From Microbacterium sp. (lineage in GTDB: Bacteria; Actinomycetota; Actinomycetes; Actinomycetales; Microbacteriaceae), in NCBI GenBank assembly GCA_003524435.1, contig DQHP01000002.1, positions 1 to 7,687 on the forward strand: 7,687 nucleotides of DNA. Reading direction: 5' to 3'. The position numbers and the translations under genes are program-made. Positions 1 to 6,404 of this stretch are shown piece after piece. A model generated the notes under the pieces. It made no database searches. It had not been told where the DNA came from and was given only the letters and a program-made list of their open reading frames with translations. Positions within the stretch are counted from its first letter, which is position 1, and each line of letters starts with the position of its first letter.

Positions 1-641
1 GCACCCGCAAGCCAGGCGCCACGGCCGGCGAGGAGAAACGGCCGCTCTGCATCACGCAGCGCGCCGGCGATGTCATCGAGCATTCCGTCGCTGAACTCGC
101 CTCTGGGCGAGAGCGGCAGGGGAATGCGGGGTGCGGGGGCCGGGGGAACATCGCCCGCGTCGAGAGAAGCTACGTCATACGGAATAGCCAGCACGACCGG
201 AACCCGATAGGTAAGCGCGTGCTCGATGGCGATGATGGTGGTTGCCGCGGCATCTGTTCGCCCGACGGTATACGTGCGAGCCCCGACGGCTGAGGCGAGC
301 GCGATCTGATCGACGTCCCATGGCCGAGGGCCTGACGTGGGTTCATCTCCGACGACGAGGACGAGTGGGACATGAGCCTGGACTGATTCGGCAAGAGCAG
401 TAAGCGTATTGGTGAAACCCGCACCATAAGTGGCGGTGGCAGCGGCGATCCGGCCCGACGCGCGGTGGTGCGCGTCTGCTGCCACGACGGCGCCCTGTTC
501 ATGGCGCACCGCCGTGAACTCTGCAGAGGTCTGTCGCTCGAGGGCATCAAGGAAGTACGCGTTGCCGTTGCCCATCACGCCGAAGACGGCATCGATGTGC
601 TGAGCGAGGGTGAGTGCGACGTGGGCGGAGACGGTGGGCAT
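1..641 (-). CDS. Thiamine-diphosphate-dependent enzyme, N-terminal part (partial, runs off left edge)
   Basis: The reading frame is open from an ATG at 641-639 to the window edge, giving 213 residues. It matches the N-terminal pyrimidine-binding domain of ThDP enzymes such as acetolactate synthase, benzoylformate decarboxylase and related lyases. An early VFGVMGNGNAYFLDAL stretch (about residues 19-34) corresponds to the family's 'VFGxPG...' start. VRHEQGA carries the conserved glutamate (E48) that activates the thiamine ring. ATATYGAGFTNTLTALAES follows, as in the family's 'GPGxxN' segment. VPLVLVVGDEP and VPVVLAIPYDV are the two typical beta-strand segments. From about residue 170 the chain enters a Pro-rich linker to the central domain. 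A GAAAGG ribosome site (654-649) lies 7 nt before the start. The ThDP-binding C-terminal domain lies outside the window, so substrate and reaction cannot be assigned. It is divergent from the phosphoribosyltransferase gene. Confidence 0.87.
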   Translation of the reverse strand, partial: MPTVSAHVALTLAQHIDAVFGVMGNGNAYFLDALERQTSAEFTAVRHEQGAVVAADAHHRASGRIAAATATYGAGFTNTLTALAESVQAHVPLVLVVGDEPTSGPRPWDVDQIALASAVGARTYTVGRTDAAATTIIAIEHALTYRVPVVLAIPYDVASLDAGDVPPAPAPRIPLPLSPRGEFSDGMLDDIAGALRDAERPFLLAGRGAWLAG

Positions 642-714
642 GGGAGAGCCTTTCGACACGAACGGAGAAGTGTTCCGTATGTGTCTCGTCTCGGGCATCA
701 TCGCCGCGAGCTTC

Positions 715-733
715 GTGCCCCTTTTTCGGGCAC
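715..733. repeat. Short inverted repeat in divergent intergenic region
   Basis: GTGCCC (715-720) and GGGCAC (728-733) are perfect 6-bp arms around a 7-nt CTTTTTC spacer. The repeat sits between the divergent ThDP-enzyme gene and the phosphoribosyltransferase gene (642-780 is otherwise non-coding). It could be an operator, or a small hairpin in the leader of the ThDP-enzyme mRNA. The arms are short enough to be chance in GC-rich DNA. Confidence 0.3.
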
Positions 734-747
734 CGACCACGCTGTGT

Positions 748-780
748 CGGACATGACGAGTCTACCGGCACAATAGAGAT
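748..780 (+). promoter_or_regulatory. Candidate promoter for a leaderless phosphoribosyltransferase mRNA
   Basis: A CACAAT hexamer (769-774, 4 of 6 matches to TATAAT) ends 6 nt before the ATG at 781. This would place the transcription start at or next to the start codon. A CGGACA hexamer (748-753, 4 of 6 to TTGACA) lies 15 bp upstream, a little short of ideal spacing. No Shine-Dalgarno sequence precedes the ATG, which fits leaderless translation, a common mode in actinobacteria. The assignment rests only on hexamer matches. Confidence 0.4.
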
Positions 781-1290
781 ATGAGCCACGATGCGACCGA
801 CCGCGAAAACCTCACCTGGGATGGATTCGGCGCGGCAACGCGAGATCTTGCTCGGACCATCGTCTCGAGCGGATTCGTGCCAGAAGTGGTCGTGGCGATC
901 GCGCGCGGTGGCCTGCTGCCGGCCGGAGCGATTGCGTATGGGCTCGGTGCGAAGAACTGCGGCGCGATCAACGTCGAGTTCTATACCGGCATCGGCACGG
1001 TGCTCGATGCTCCAGAAGTGCTCCCTCCCGAGCTCGACATGGCATACCTCGACGGTCGTCGGGTGCTGCTGGTCGACGACGTCGCGGACTCGGGGCGCAC
1101 TCTTGCGCTCGCTGTGCAGCTACTGAAAGAAAAGGGCGCCGACGTGCGCTCGGTGACGATCTACACGAAGCCGTCCACGATCATCCAGCCTGATTACGCG
1201 TGGAAAGACACCGATCTTTGGATCAACTTCCCCTGGTCATTCCAAGGAACAGTGCGCGAAGAAGACGAGGGCCTGCCGCCCACTGCGTGA
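781..1290 (+). CDS. Purine-type phosphoribosyltransferase (xanthine/guanine PRTase-like)
   Basis: This 169-residue cytosolic type I phosphoribosyltransferase would transfer phosphoribose from PRPP to a nucleobase, most likely in purine salvage. The diagnostic PRPP-binding motif is RVLLVDDVADSGRTL (residues 94-108), with the paired Asp residues followed by the D-S-G-R-T loop. ARGGLLPA (41-48) is the pyrophosphate-loop segment. The C-terminal part, TIYTKPSTIIQPDY then LWINFPW (146-152), resembles the base-binding region of E. coli-type xanthine-guanine PRTase (an aromatic/Pro-Trp ending after 'TIFAKP'). The LTWD start also recalls that family. The length is near that of XGPRT (about 150). The ATG at 781 is chosen because the homology-like region begins within ten residues and a -10-like box lies immediately upstream. 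It converges on the MalG-type permease gene, 41 bp away. The base specificity (xanthine, guanine, hypoxanthine) is inferred. Confidence 0.88.
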   Translation: MSHDATDRENLTWDGFGAATRDLARTIVSSGFVPEVVVAIARGGLLPAGAIAYGLGAKNCGAINVEFYTGIGTVLDAPEVLPPELDMAYLDGRRVLLVDDVADSGRTLALAVQLLKEKGADVRSVTIYTKPSTIIQPDYAWKDTDLWINFPWSFQGTVREEDEGLPPTA

Positions 1291-1331
1291 CCCGCTCGGC
1301 ATCAACTGAAGAAGTAGCCGGGGGTGAGTCA

Positions 1332-2228
1332 TCAGCCCTTGACTCCGCTCGCCGCGATGCCAGCAACGAATACACGCTGTGTCACGAGGAACACCAGCAG
1401 AGTCGGCAGCGACGCGATGATCGCTCCAGCCAGCACGACATTCTGATATTCAAAGCTCATCGTGTACGACATCAGCCGGTTCAATGTGAGCACCACGGGA
1501 TACAGCGCCTCCGATCGCAAGATCGACAACGGCCAGATGAAGTTGTTCCACGCGTAGACGAACATGAACACTGCGAGCGTCACGATCGCAGGCTTGAGCA
1601 GCGGCACGACGAATTGCCAGACGATCCGGAACTCGCCAGCCCCATCAACGCGAGCGGCCTCGATGAGTTCGTCGGGAATGTCCTGGATGAACTGACGCAT
1701 CAGAAAGATGCCGAAGGCGTTGGCGAGCCAGGGGAGCATGACGCCGAGATAGGTGTCTGAGAGGCCCATGCTGTTGACCAGATAATACAGCGGAACCAGC
1801 GTCACAATCGGCGGCAGGAACATTGTCGATACGATCGCCCAGAACAGGAGATCCCGGCCTTTGAAGGTATGTTTTGCGAACACATACCCTGCCAGGATGC
1901 TGGTGATCAGCACGCTGATCGTCGACCCTCCGGCGATGACGATGCTGTTCATCATTGACTGCAGGAATGGTACTGCCGTCAGGGCGGTGGCAGCTTGATC
2001 AAGAGTGGGGTCGGTGGGAAACCACGTGGGCGGAATCTGCGAGAACTCCGCAGGGGTCTTCAGCGCTGAGATCAGCAGCCAATACAGCGGGAACAGCGGA
2101 ATCAGTGCGACAACGGCGAGTACGACGTACAGGACCGCCTTCGTTGCGCGTTGACGCCGCGTCGATGGCCGCGTCACAAGACGCGAGGGTGTTGTGCGGC
2201 GGGCGGGGGCGCGGTTCGTGGTGATCAT
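1332..2228 (-). CDS. Carbohydrate ABC transporter permease, MalG type
   Basis: This 298-residue inner-membrane permease of the CUT1 sugar ABC family is the second of the two pore-forming subunits. A basic, Arg-rich cytoplasmic N-terminus (1-30) is followed by a first membrane helix (about 31-55, VLYVVLAVVALIPLFPLYW). Further helices lie around 95-118, 128-150, 160-178, 212-232 and 264-286. The ATPase-docking EAA loop is clear: EAARVDGAGEF (190-200), then VPLLKP (208-213). The C-terminus, FVAGIAASGVKG, is the usual end of MalG-type proteins. The ATG at 2228 overlaps the stop of the MalF-type gene (ATGA, 4 bp), so the two are probably translationally coupled. An AAGGGA stretch (2245-2240) could serve as ribosome site. 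It is the last gene of the operon. Confidence 0.94.
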   Translation of the reverse strand: MITTNRAPARRTTPSRLVTRPSTRRQRATKAVLYVVLAVVALIPLFPLYWLLISALKTPAEFSQIPPTWFPTDPTLDQAATALTAVPFLQSMMNSIVIAGGSTISVLITSILAGYVFAKHTFKGRDLLFWAIVSTMFLPPIVTLVPLYYLVNSMGLSDTYLGVMLPWLANAFGIFLMRQFIQDIPDELIEAARVDGAGEFRIVWQFVVPLLKPAIVTLAVFMFVYAWNNFIWPLSILRSEALYPVVLTLNRLMSYTMSFEYQNVVLAGAIIASLPTLLVFLVTQRVFVAGIAASGVKG

Positions 2229-3163
2229 CGGGTGGCCCGTCCCTTCATAACGATGCCTAAGACCGCGCCGACGGCGATGATCATGAGGAAGAGCGAGACG
2301 GCCAGAGCGGAGGACTGACCTGCCATGCCGTATTGGAAGGCGGTGCGCTGAATCTCAAAGGAGACCATGCTTGTTGAGTTCGCTGGCCCACCTTGGGTGA
2401 GGAGATAGATGGGGTCGAACACCTGGATCGAGTTGATGAATGTCATGAGCACCACGAAGATCAGCGATGGACGCAGGAGCGGGATGGTGATTGACCAGGT
2501 TTGACGGATGAACCCTGCACCGTCGATCCGCGCCGCCTCGTACAGCTCTTCATTGATCTGGGTGAGTCCTGCGATCAGCAGGATGACGTAGTAGCCGAGC
2601 ATCTGCCAGACGTTGAAAATCACGAGTGACACCAAGGCCCAATTCGGATCGCTCAACCAACCGGGCGGCTCAATGCCGACCGCGGCGACCATCGTGCTCA
2701 GCGGGCCATACCCTGGCGCGTAAATGTTGCTCCAGATGATCACGATCGCAATCGTGGGAATGACATAGGTGGCGAAGAGGAGCGTCCGAACGAGGCCCTT
2801 CCCCTTGAGCTTCGGAAAGTACAGCAGCAGAGCAATCAACAGCGCGAAAGGCACCGTGATCACGATCGAAAGGACCACGTACATGGCGGTGTTGCCCAAC
2901 GCCTGGACGCGCGTACCGTCAGCGAAGACACCGGAGTAGTTCTCTAGACCGACCCACGTCATGTCCGTGATCGGCGTAAACATCGACCATTCGTGGAAGC
3001 TGATCCACACCGTCATCACCATGGGGATGAGAATGAATACCCCAATGATGATAATCGCCGGGCTGAGAAACAGAGCCGACCAGCCCCGCGTCGATGCAAC
3101 ACTCTTTCGCTTCGGAGCGCGCGCAGTCCTGCGCTCAGTGGTAGCGCGTTCGATGGTCGTCAC
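2225..3163 (-). CDS. Carbohydrate ABC transporter permease, MalF type
   Basis: This 312-residue membrane permease is the first of the paired CUT1 pore subunits. After a basic N-terminus (1-27) comes helix 1 (about 30-56, with the ...LFLSPAIIIIGVFILIP... pattern of this family). A periplasmic segment follows that contains GLENYSGVF (72-80), the usual 'G(L/F)xNY' element. Further helices lie around 92-116, 126-146, 176-200, 231-250 and 286-306. The EAA loop is EAARIDGAGFIRQTW (209-223), followed by IPLLRPS (227-233). LLTQGGPANST (254-264) is another MalF-type hallmark. The start is a GTG at 3163-3161 with GAAAGG (3175-3170) 6 nt upstream; no ATG fits better. It lies 68 bp after the binding-protein gene, with a strong hairpin between, and overlaps the MalG-type gene by 4 bp. 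Confidence 0.94.
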   Translation of the reverse strand: MTTIERATTERRTARAPKRKSVASTRGWSALFLSPAIIIIGVFILIPMVMTVWISFHEWSMFTPITDMTWVGLENYSGVFADGTRVQALGNTAMYVVLSIVITVPFALLIALLLYFPKLKGKGLVRTLLFATYVIPTIAIVIIWSNIYAPGYGPLSTMVAAVGIEPPGWLSDPNWALVSLVIFNVWQMLGYYVILLIAGLTQINEELYEAARIDGAGFIRQTWSITIPLLRPSLIFVVLMTFINSIQVFDPIYLLTQGGPANSTSMVSFEIQRTAFQYGMAGQSSALAVSLFLMIIAVGAVLGIVMKGRATR

Positions 3164-3186
3164 AGAGGACCTTTCGGAGAGTCAAT

Positions 3187-3224
3187 GAGGGGAGAAGCAA
3201 GCGGATGCCGTCGCTTCTCCCCTC
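3187..3224 (-). promoter_or_regulatory. Intercistronic stem-loop between binding-protein and permease genes
   Basis: GAGGGGAGAAGC (3187-3198) and GCTTCTCCCCTC (3213-3224) form a perfect 12-bp inverted repeat with a 14-nt loop. It starts 7 nt after the binding-protein stop codon and ends 11 nt before the permease ribosome site. The DNA following it on the transcribed strand is not T-rich, so it is not a classical intrinsic terminator. In sugar ABC operons such a hairpin is known to protect the binding-protein mRNA 3' end and to reduce read-through, giving more binding protein than permease. That role is inferred here from position. Confidence 0.75.
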
Positions 3225-3231
3225 GGAGTAA

Positions 3232-4548
3232 TTACTGTGCGGCGCTGAGCGCGGCGTCGACGTCCTTGGCGGCAGTCTCCATCGCCGTCTTCGCATCGAC
3301 CTGTCCGTTGATCAGCGCTTCGAGTTGCCGCTGCAGGGCGTCGGTGGCGGCAGGGCCCCCGAGCACCGTCGGGAACGGCGTTGCAGAATCAAGCGCTGCG
3401 ACATAGGACGCTAAGAAAGGCGTCTCTAACGTGGCGGCATGCGCCTCTAGGTCAGATGCACGGCTCGGCAGGATGCCCATCGACAGGAGGATATCTGCCA
3501 TCGCGGAGGATCCTTCTTCACCGGAGTCAGGGCCGTTCAAGTAGGTGAGGAACTTCCAGGCGGCATCCTGGCGCTCAGCTGATGCCTTGCCGTTGACCAT
3601 CGTCATCCATGAGTACGAGATCGAGGATGACGTGTCACCGCTCGGACCGATCGGGATCGGGGCGGTGGCGACATTATCGAAGCCGTCGCCCATGCCATCG
3701 CGCAGCGCGCTCTCCCACCAGTTCGCCATGATGACCATGGCGGTCTGGTTATTGACGAAAGCATCCAAGTAAGGACCGGTGGTGTTGGCGTTTGCCGTCG
3801 ACTTGCGAGGGTCGCTTGAGCCAGCAGCGATCAGAGTCTCGTAAAGCTCCGCGGTTTCGAGGGCCTCAGCGCTGGTCAGAGCGGATGCCGTCCCGTCCTC
3901 GTTCAGGAACGTGCCGCCATTGGAAGCAAGCAGGGAGAGGAACGGATGCACCACACCTGAGTTCCACCCCGTGATCAGGCCGAAGCCTTGGGCATCGCCT
4001 GAGGTGAGCTTTCCGGCGTCCTTGACGAGCGCATCCCAGTCGGCGGGCGGCTCGGCGATGCCTGCTGCGTCGAAGAGAGCCTTGTTGTAGTTGAGCTGAT
4101 ACAGGTCGATCTCATTGGGAATGCCGTAGACGTCTCCGCCGTTGCTGGCAGCGGTGACAACGCTCTCAGGCCAGTTCGTTGTCACCTCGTCAGCGACATC
4201 TGCGGGCGCCTGTGCCGACAGGCCATCGCGGACGAGTTCGGGCAACCAAGCGTCGTAGATGCCGACGATGGCAGGACCGTCAGCCGAGGCACCCTGCGTC
4301 CGCAGCGTCGACAGCAGGTTGCCGAAGGGCACGGCCTGAACCTTGACGGTGACGTCGGGATTGTCTGCGGTGAAGGCTTCCCCTGCCGCTTCGAGCATCT
4401 TGACCTGTTCGGGTCCCCAGTGGGTAAGGAAGGTGAGCTGCTGTGCTCCGCCTTCTCCACCGGAGTCTCCGGATCCTCCGGCGCAGCCGGCGAGGGTTAG
4501 CGTCGCTGCAAGCCCTACCGCAGTGACCGCGAGAAGTGATTTCTTCAT
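3232..4548 (-). CDS. Sugar ABC transporter substrate-binding lipoprotein (SBP family 1)
   Basis: This 438-residue extracellular binding protein would capture the sugar and deliver it to the two permeases. The N-terminus is a lipoprotein signal: MKK, then a hydrophobic stretch, then the lipobox LAGC with Cys22 as the lipidation site, then a Gly/Ser-rich linker (GGSGDSGG). The mature part shows the family-1 pattern. LTFLTHWGPEQ begins beta-strand 1, FTADNPDVTVKV follows, and IYGIPNE-like (VYGIPNEIDLYQLNYN) and PPADWDALV elements come after. The frame stays open 42 codons further upstream, but ATG 4548 is the start: a GAAGGA ribosome site (4557-4552) precedes it and the signal peptide begins there. 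The extra upstream residues are charged and would bury the signal. The stop is TAA at 3234-3232. The ligand cannot be read from sequence; the operon suggests an amino sugar or N-acetylated saccharide. Confidence 0.94.
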   Translation of the reverse strand: MKKSLLAVTAVGLAATLTLAGCAGGSGDSGGEGGAQQLTFLTHWGPEQVKMLEAAGEAFTADNPDVTVKVQAVPFGNLLSTLRTQGASADGPAIVGIYDAWLPELVRDGLSAQAPADVADEVTTNWPESVVTAASNGGDVYGIPNEIDLYQLNYNKALFDAAGIAEPPADWDALVKDAGKLTSGDAQGFGLITGWNSGVVHPFLSLLASNGGTFLNEDGTASALTSAEALETAELYETLIAAGSSDPRKSTANANTTGPYLDAFVNNQTAMVIMANWWESALRDGMGDGFDNVATAPIPIGPSGDTSSSISYSWMTMVNGKASAERQDAAWKFLTYLNGPDSGEEGSSAMADILLSMGILPSRASDLEAHAATLETPFLASYVAALDSATPFPTVLGGPAATDALQRQLEALINGQVDAKTAMETAAKDVDAALSAAQ

Positions 4549-4563
4549 GGTTCCTTCGTTTCT

Positions 4564-4577
4564 GTGTGATGTGTGAT
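4564..4577. repeat. Tandem GTGTGAT duplicate in SBP leader
   Basis: Two perfect adjacent copies of GTGTGAT occupy 4564-4570 and 4571-4577, in the 50-bp gap between the deacetylase stop and the binding-protein start. In the mRNA this reads as a repeated ATCACAC just upstream of the GAAGGA ribosome site. It leaves an AC-rich, probably unstructured leader that could favour ribosome loading. Two copies are little evidence of function. Confidence 0.5.
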
Positions 4578-4598
4578 GTTGGTGCTTCGGGTTGTTGG

Positions 4599-5291
4599 TT
4601 ATGGCCCCGCGAGCGCAAATCGCTCGTTGCCGGCGGTCTTGAACGCCGCTGCGCGCTGTGCGCCGACAAGGCACCCTTTTACCTGCATGAGCGCGGAGTA
4701 GTAGTCGATGAAACGGAAGCCGTATGTCTCGCCGCGTGCGAAGGCGTGCTCTTGGATGCCAGTGAGCCAGCGTTCGTACGCTTCATCAGGGATCTCGAAG
4801 AACGTGTCAGCTTCAAAGCCCTCCATGTCCTCCCAGTTCTCGGCGTGCAGGATGCTGGGCACCGAGTGCCGTTCGGCGTCGATCTCCTCGATCGGGATAG
4901 AGGCCAGAAAAGCGCCACGCTCGGCGGCCGCTGCCGCGTGCTCGTGGTCACGGTGCATCGAGTGCAACCAGTGCGTGATGAGGATGTCGGGTTTTGCCTC
5001 TCGGATCACTGTGGCAATCTGCTCCGCTACGGCCTCATCATCAGGCAAAAACCCATCGGAATAGTCGAGCGTGATCAATTCGGCGCCGATGGTCTCGGCG
5101 AAGAACTGTGCTTCGCGCAACTTCTGCTCGCGATACACGCTCGGAGCGATCGTGGGATGCCCGCGCTCGCCGTAGGTGCAGTCGATGATGATCGCGCGGC
5201 CACCTTCGAGAACAACTTTCGCGAGTGTGGGGCCTGCGGTCAGCTCCATGTCGCCGATGTGGCCGCCGACGGCGATGACGGTCTTAGACAT
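4599..5291 (-). CDS. PIG-L/LmbE-family zinc deacetylase with altered active-site motif
   Basis: This 230-residue protein belongs to the metal-dependent deacetylase family that includes MshB, LmbE and bacterial GlcNAc-type deacetylases. Family members remove acetyl groups from N-acetylglucosamine-containing compounds. Visible features are an N-terminal Rossmann-like strand, TVIAVGGHIGDMEL (4-17), and a second metal-site segment, HSMHRDHEHAA (110-120). H11, D14 and H116 would be the Zn ligands and H113 the catalytic histidine. The usual motif is A-H-P-D-D; here it is H11-I-G-D14, so the metal-binding Asp is kept but the general-base Asp is Gly13. ATG 5291 is chosen over the upstream in-frame ATG because homology begins there and GGAG (5304-5301) lies 9 nt upstream. 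The start overlaps the acetyltransferase stop by 8 bp. No signal peptide is seen, so it acts in the cytoplasm, presumably on an imported compound. Activity is uncertain. Confidence 0.88.
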   Translation of the reverse strand: MSKTVIAVGGHIGDMELTAGPTLAKVVLEGGRAIIIDCTYGERGHPTIAPSVYREQKLREAQFFAETIGAELITLDYSDGFLPDDEAVAEQIATVIREAKPDILITHWLHSMHRDHEHAAAAAERGAFLASIPIEEIDAERHSVPSILHAENWEDMEGFEADTFFEIPDEAYERWLTGIQEHAFARGETYGFRFIDYYSALMQVKGCLVGAQRAAAFKTAGNERFALAGP

Positions 5292-6276
5292 TTTCGGTTT
5301 CTCCGATCGTTGCGCGCAGGATGTCAAATGTGCGGGTGGCCGCGAAACCGGTTTTGGTATACAACGCGGAAGCTGTCGATCCTTCGTCAGCCCACAAAAA
5401 CCAGGCGCTGTGTGCGCCGAGTGCGCTCATACGCTCGAGAGTGAGGTGCAACAGCATTTTTCCGAGGCCAGTTCCACGGCTTTCAGGGAGCACGCCGAAG
5501 GGACCGAACCGCTCGATTACCGATTCATAGGTGCCGTGCATTGCCCAGCCGAGCAAGGTGCCTTCGGAGTTTTTCGCAATCAGAATCCGTTCCAGCGGCA
5601 TACCCGCGACAATTCCCTCTCGAATCGCGCGCGCCCAGTCGGAGTTGAATGATTCTCCGGCGATTCGGATCAGTGGAACGAGATCGTCGTCAGTCGGGCT
5701 CCCGAGATACCAGCCTTCGCTGCGAAGCGCATCGATGCGCTCGCGCACTTCTGATGGCATCTCGTACCCGATGAGCGATCGGTCCATTGCGCTCGGGCGC
5801 TCGATGGGTGCAAAACCCTTTGACGCAAGCAAAGCGGATGCTGCGGGGTAGCGCGCAGTATCAAGTCCGGGGAGCACGTAATTGGGCGTATACGCGGAGA
5901 AGATCACTTCCGTGATGCCATGGCTGCGTAGCCAATCGAATGCTGCAGAAATGAGCGCGCTTCCTAGCCCCTGGTTCCGAGACCCTGGCACGACGAAAAA
6001 GAAAGGAATCCACCCGGTGGACGGCTCAAGGTCATCGCCGTCGTGTGCGACGCGGCGGCGTACGGCATAAGCGGCGCCGACGATCACACCCTCTTCTTCG
6101 GCGATGAGCAGACCTTCGGAATCGAAGTTGCGATCGAGCAGGATCAGATCGCGGAGGCGCCGTGCGGTGATGCCGTCCTGGGGAGCTGATCTCGTCCACG
6201 CTTCGGCAAGCTCTGCGCCGTCACCGAATTGGAAGTGTCGCACCGTGATGGTGCTGGGGAACTGCGTCAACGTCAT
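5284..6276 (-). CDS. Tandem-domain GNAT-family N-acetyltransferase
   Basis: This 330-residue cytosolic protein has two GNAT folds in one chain. GNAT enzymes move an acyl group from acyl-CoA to an amine. The first domain (about 10-160) has its CoA-binding motif A at FFFVVPGSRNQGLGSAL (92-108), pyrophosphate loop R100-x-x-G-x-G. The second (about 190-325) has FGPFGVLPESRGTGLGKML (257-275), R267-x-x-G-x-G, then SALYTKTGF (303-311), the usual C-terminal 'Y...GF' element. Both loops look intact. Tandem-GNAT proteins of similar size include mycothiol synthase MshD, but the acceptor here is unknown; the neighbouring deacetylase suggests an amino sugar or a derivative. ATG 6276 has an AGAGG ribosome site (6284-6280) at short 3-nt spacing. 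An in-frame TTG at 6270 would have 9-nt spacing and is a minor alternative. It is the first gene of the operon. Confidence 0.88.
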   Translation of the reverse strand: MTLTQFPSTITVRHFQFGDGAELAEAWTRSAPQDGITARRLRDLILLDRNFDSEGLLIAEEEGVIVGAAYAVRRRVAHDGDDLEPSTGWIPFFFVVPGSRNQGLGSALISAAFDWLRSHGITEVIFSAYTPNYVLPGLDTARYPAASALLASKGFAPIERPSAMDRSLIGYEMPSEVRERIDALRSEGWYLGSPTDDDLVPLIRIAGESFNSDWARAIREGIVAGMPLERILIAKNSEGTLLGWAMHGTYESVIERFGPFGVLPESRGTGLGKMLLHLTLERMSALGAHSAWFLWADEGSTASALYTKTGFAATRTFDILRATIGETENV

Positions 6277-6303
6277 CGTCCTCTCGCCTGGTGGCAGAAT
6301 CCC

Positions 6304-6332
6304 AGTATGGCAAGAATGTTCACATCTGTCGA
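6304..6332 (-). promoter_or_regulatory. Operon promoter (sigma-A type, extended -10)
   Basis: Read on the minus strand: -35 TCGACA (6332-6327, 5 of 6 to TTGACA), a 17-bp spacer, then -10 CATACT (6309-6304, 4 of 6 to TATAAT). TG lies one base upstream of the -10, making it an extended -10. Transcription would start near 6297, about 20 nt before the acetyltransferase ATG, with the AGAGG ribosome site inside that short leader. This is the best promoter match seen in the window and marks the operon as separate from the regulator gene. Confidence 0.65.
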
Positions 6333-6336
6333 GATG
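6323..6336. promoter_or_regulatory. Palindromic operator candidate centred on the operon -35 box
   Basis: CATCT (6323-6327) and AGATG (6332-6336) are perfect 5-bp arms with a 4-bp spacer. The palindrome's centre coincides with the -35 hexamer at 6327-6332, so a bound dimer would block RNA polymerase. It shares a TCT-N4-AGA core and the same 5-4-5 geometry with the inverted repeat at 7321-7334. Inference: binding site of the adjacent RpiR-family regulator. Confidence 0.5.
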
Positions 6337-6375
6337 GTTGGAGATGATTTACATTACGAAGGCATGGTGATGGTG

Positions 6376-6398
6376 CTCAGCGGGTGTGGCGAGCTGAG
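6376..6398 (-). terminator. Weak stem-loop after the RpiR-family gene
   Basis: CTCAGC (6376-6381) and GCTGAG (6393-6398) are 6-bp inverted arms with an 11-nt loop, starting 6 nt past the regulator's stop codon on the minus strand. No T-run follows, so at most it is a weak or Rho-assisted terminator between the regulator gene and the operon. The operon has its own promoter further downstream. Confidence 0.35.
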
Positions 6399-6404
6399 GC
6401 GGGG

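Noticed and set aside
465..776. Plus-strand open frame opposite the ThDP-enzyme gene
   Set aside because: It is antisense to a frame with conserved ThDP-domain motifs, and its product has no recognisable features.
1322..1338. Imperfect GGGTGA...TCA.CCC inverted repeat between the convergent genes, as a bidirectional terminator
   Set aside because: The stem is short and bulged, overlaps the permease stop codon and has no T-run; no convincing terminator is visible between the two genes.
1200..1760. Plus-strand open frame opposite the MalG-type gene
   Set aside because: The product is His/Arg/Glu-rich with no domain, overlaps the phosphoribosyltransferase end in another frame and is antisense to a well-supported permease.
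4549..4674. In-frame N-terminal extension of the binding protein to an ATG at 4674
   Set aside because: The extension is Arg/His-rich, overlaps the deacetylase gene, and would bury a clear lipoprotein signal peptide; the ATG at 4548 has its own ribosome site.
4536..5444. Long plus-strand open frame (302 codons) opposite the deacetylase and acetyltransferase
   Set aside because: It is antisense to two genes with clear family motifs, and its translation (Cys/Arg-rich, no recognisable domain) looks like a shadow of GC-rich third positions.
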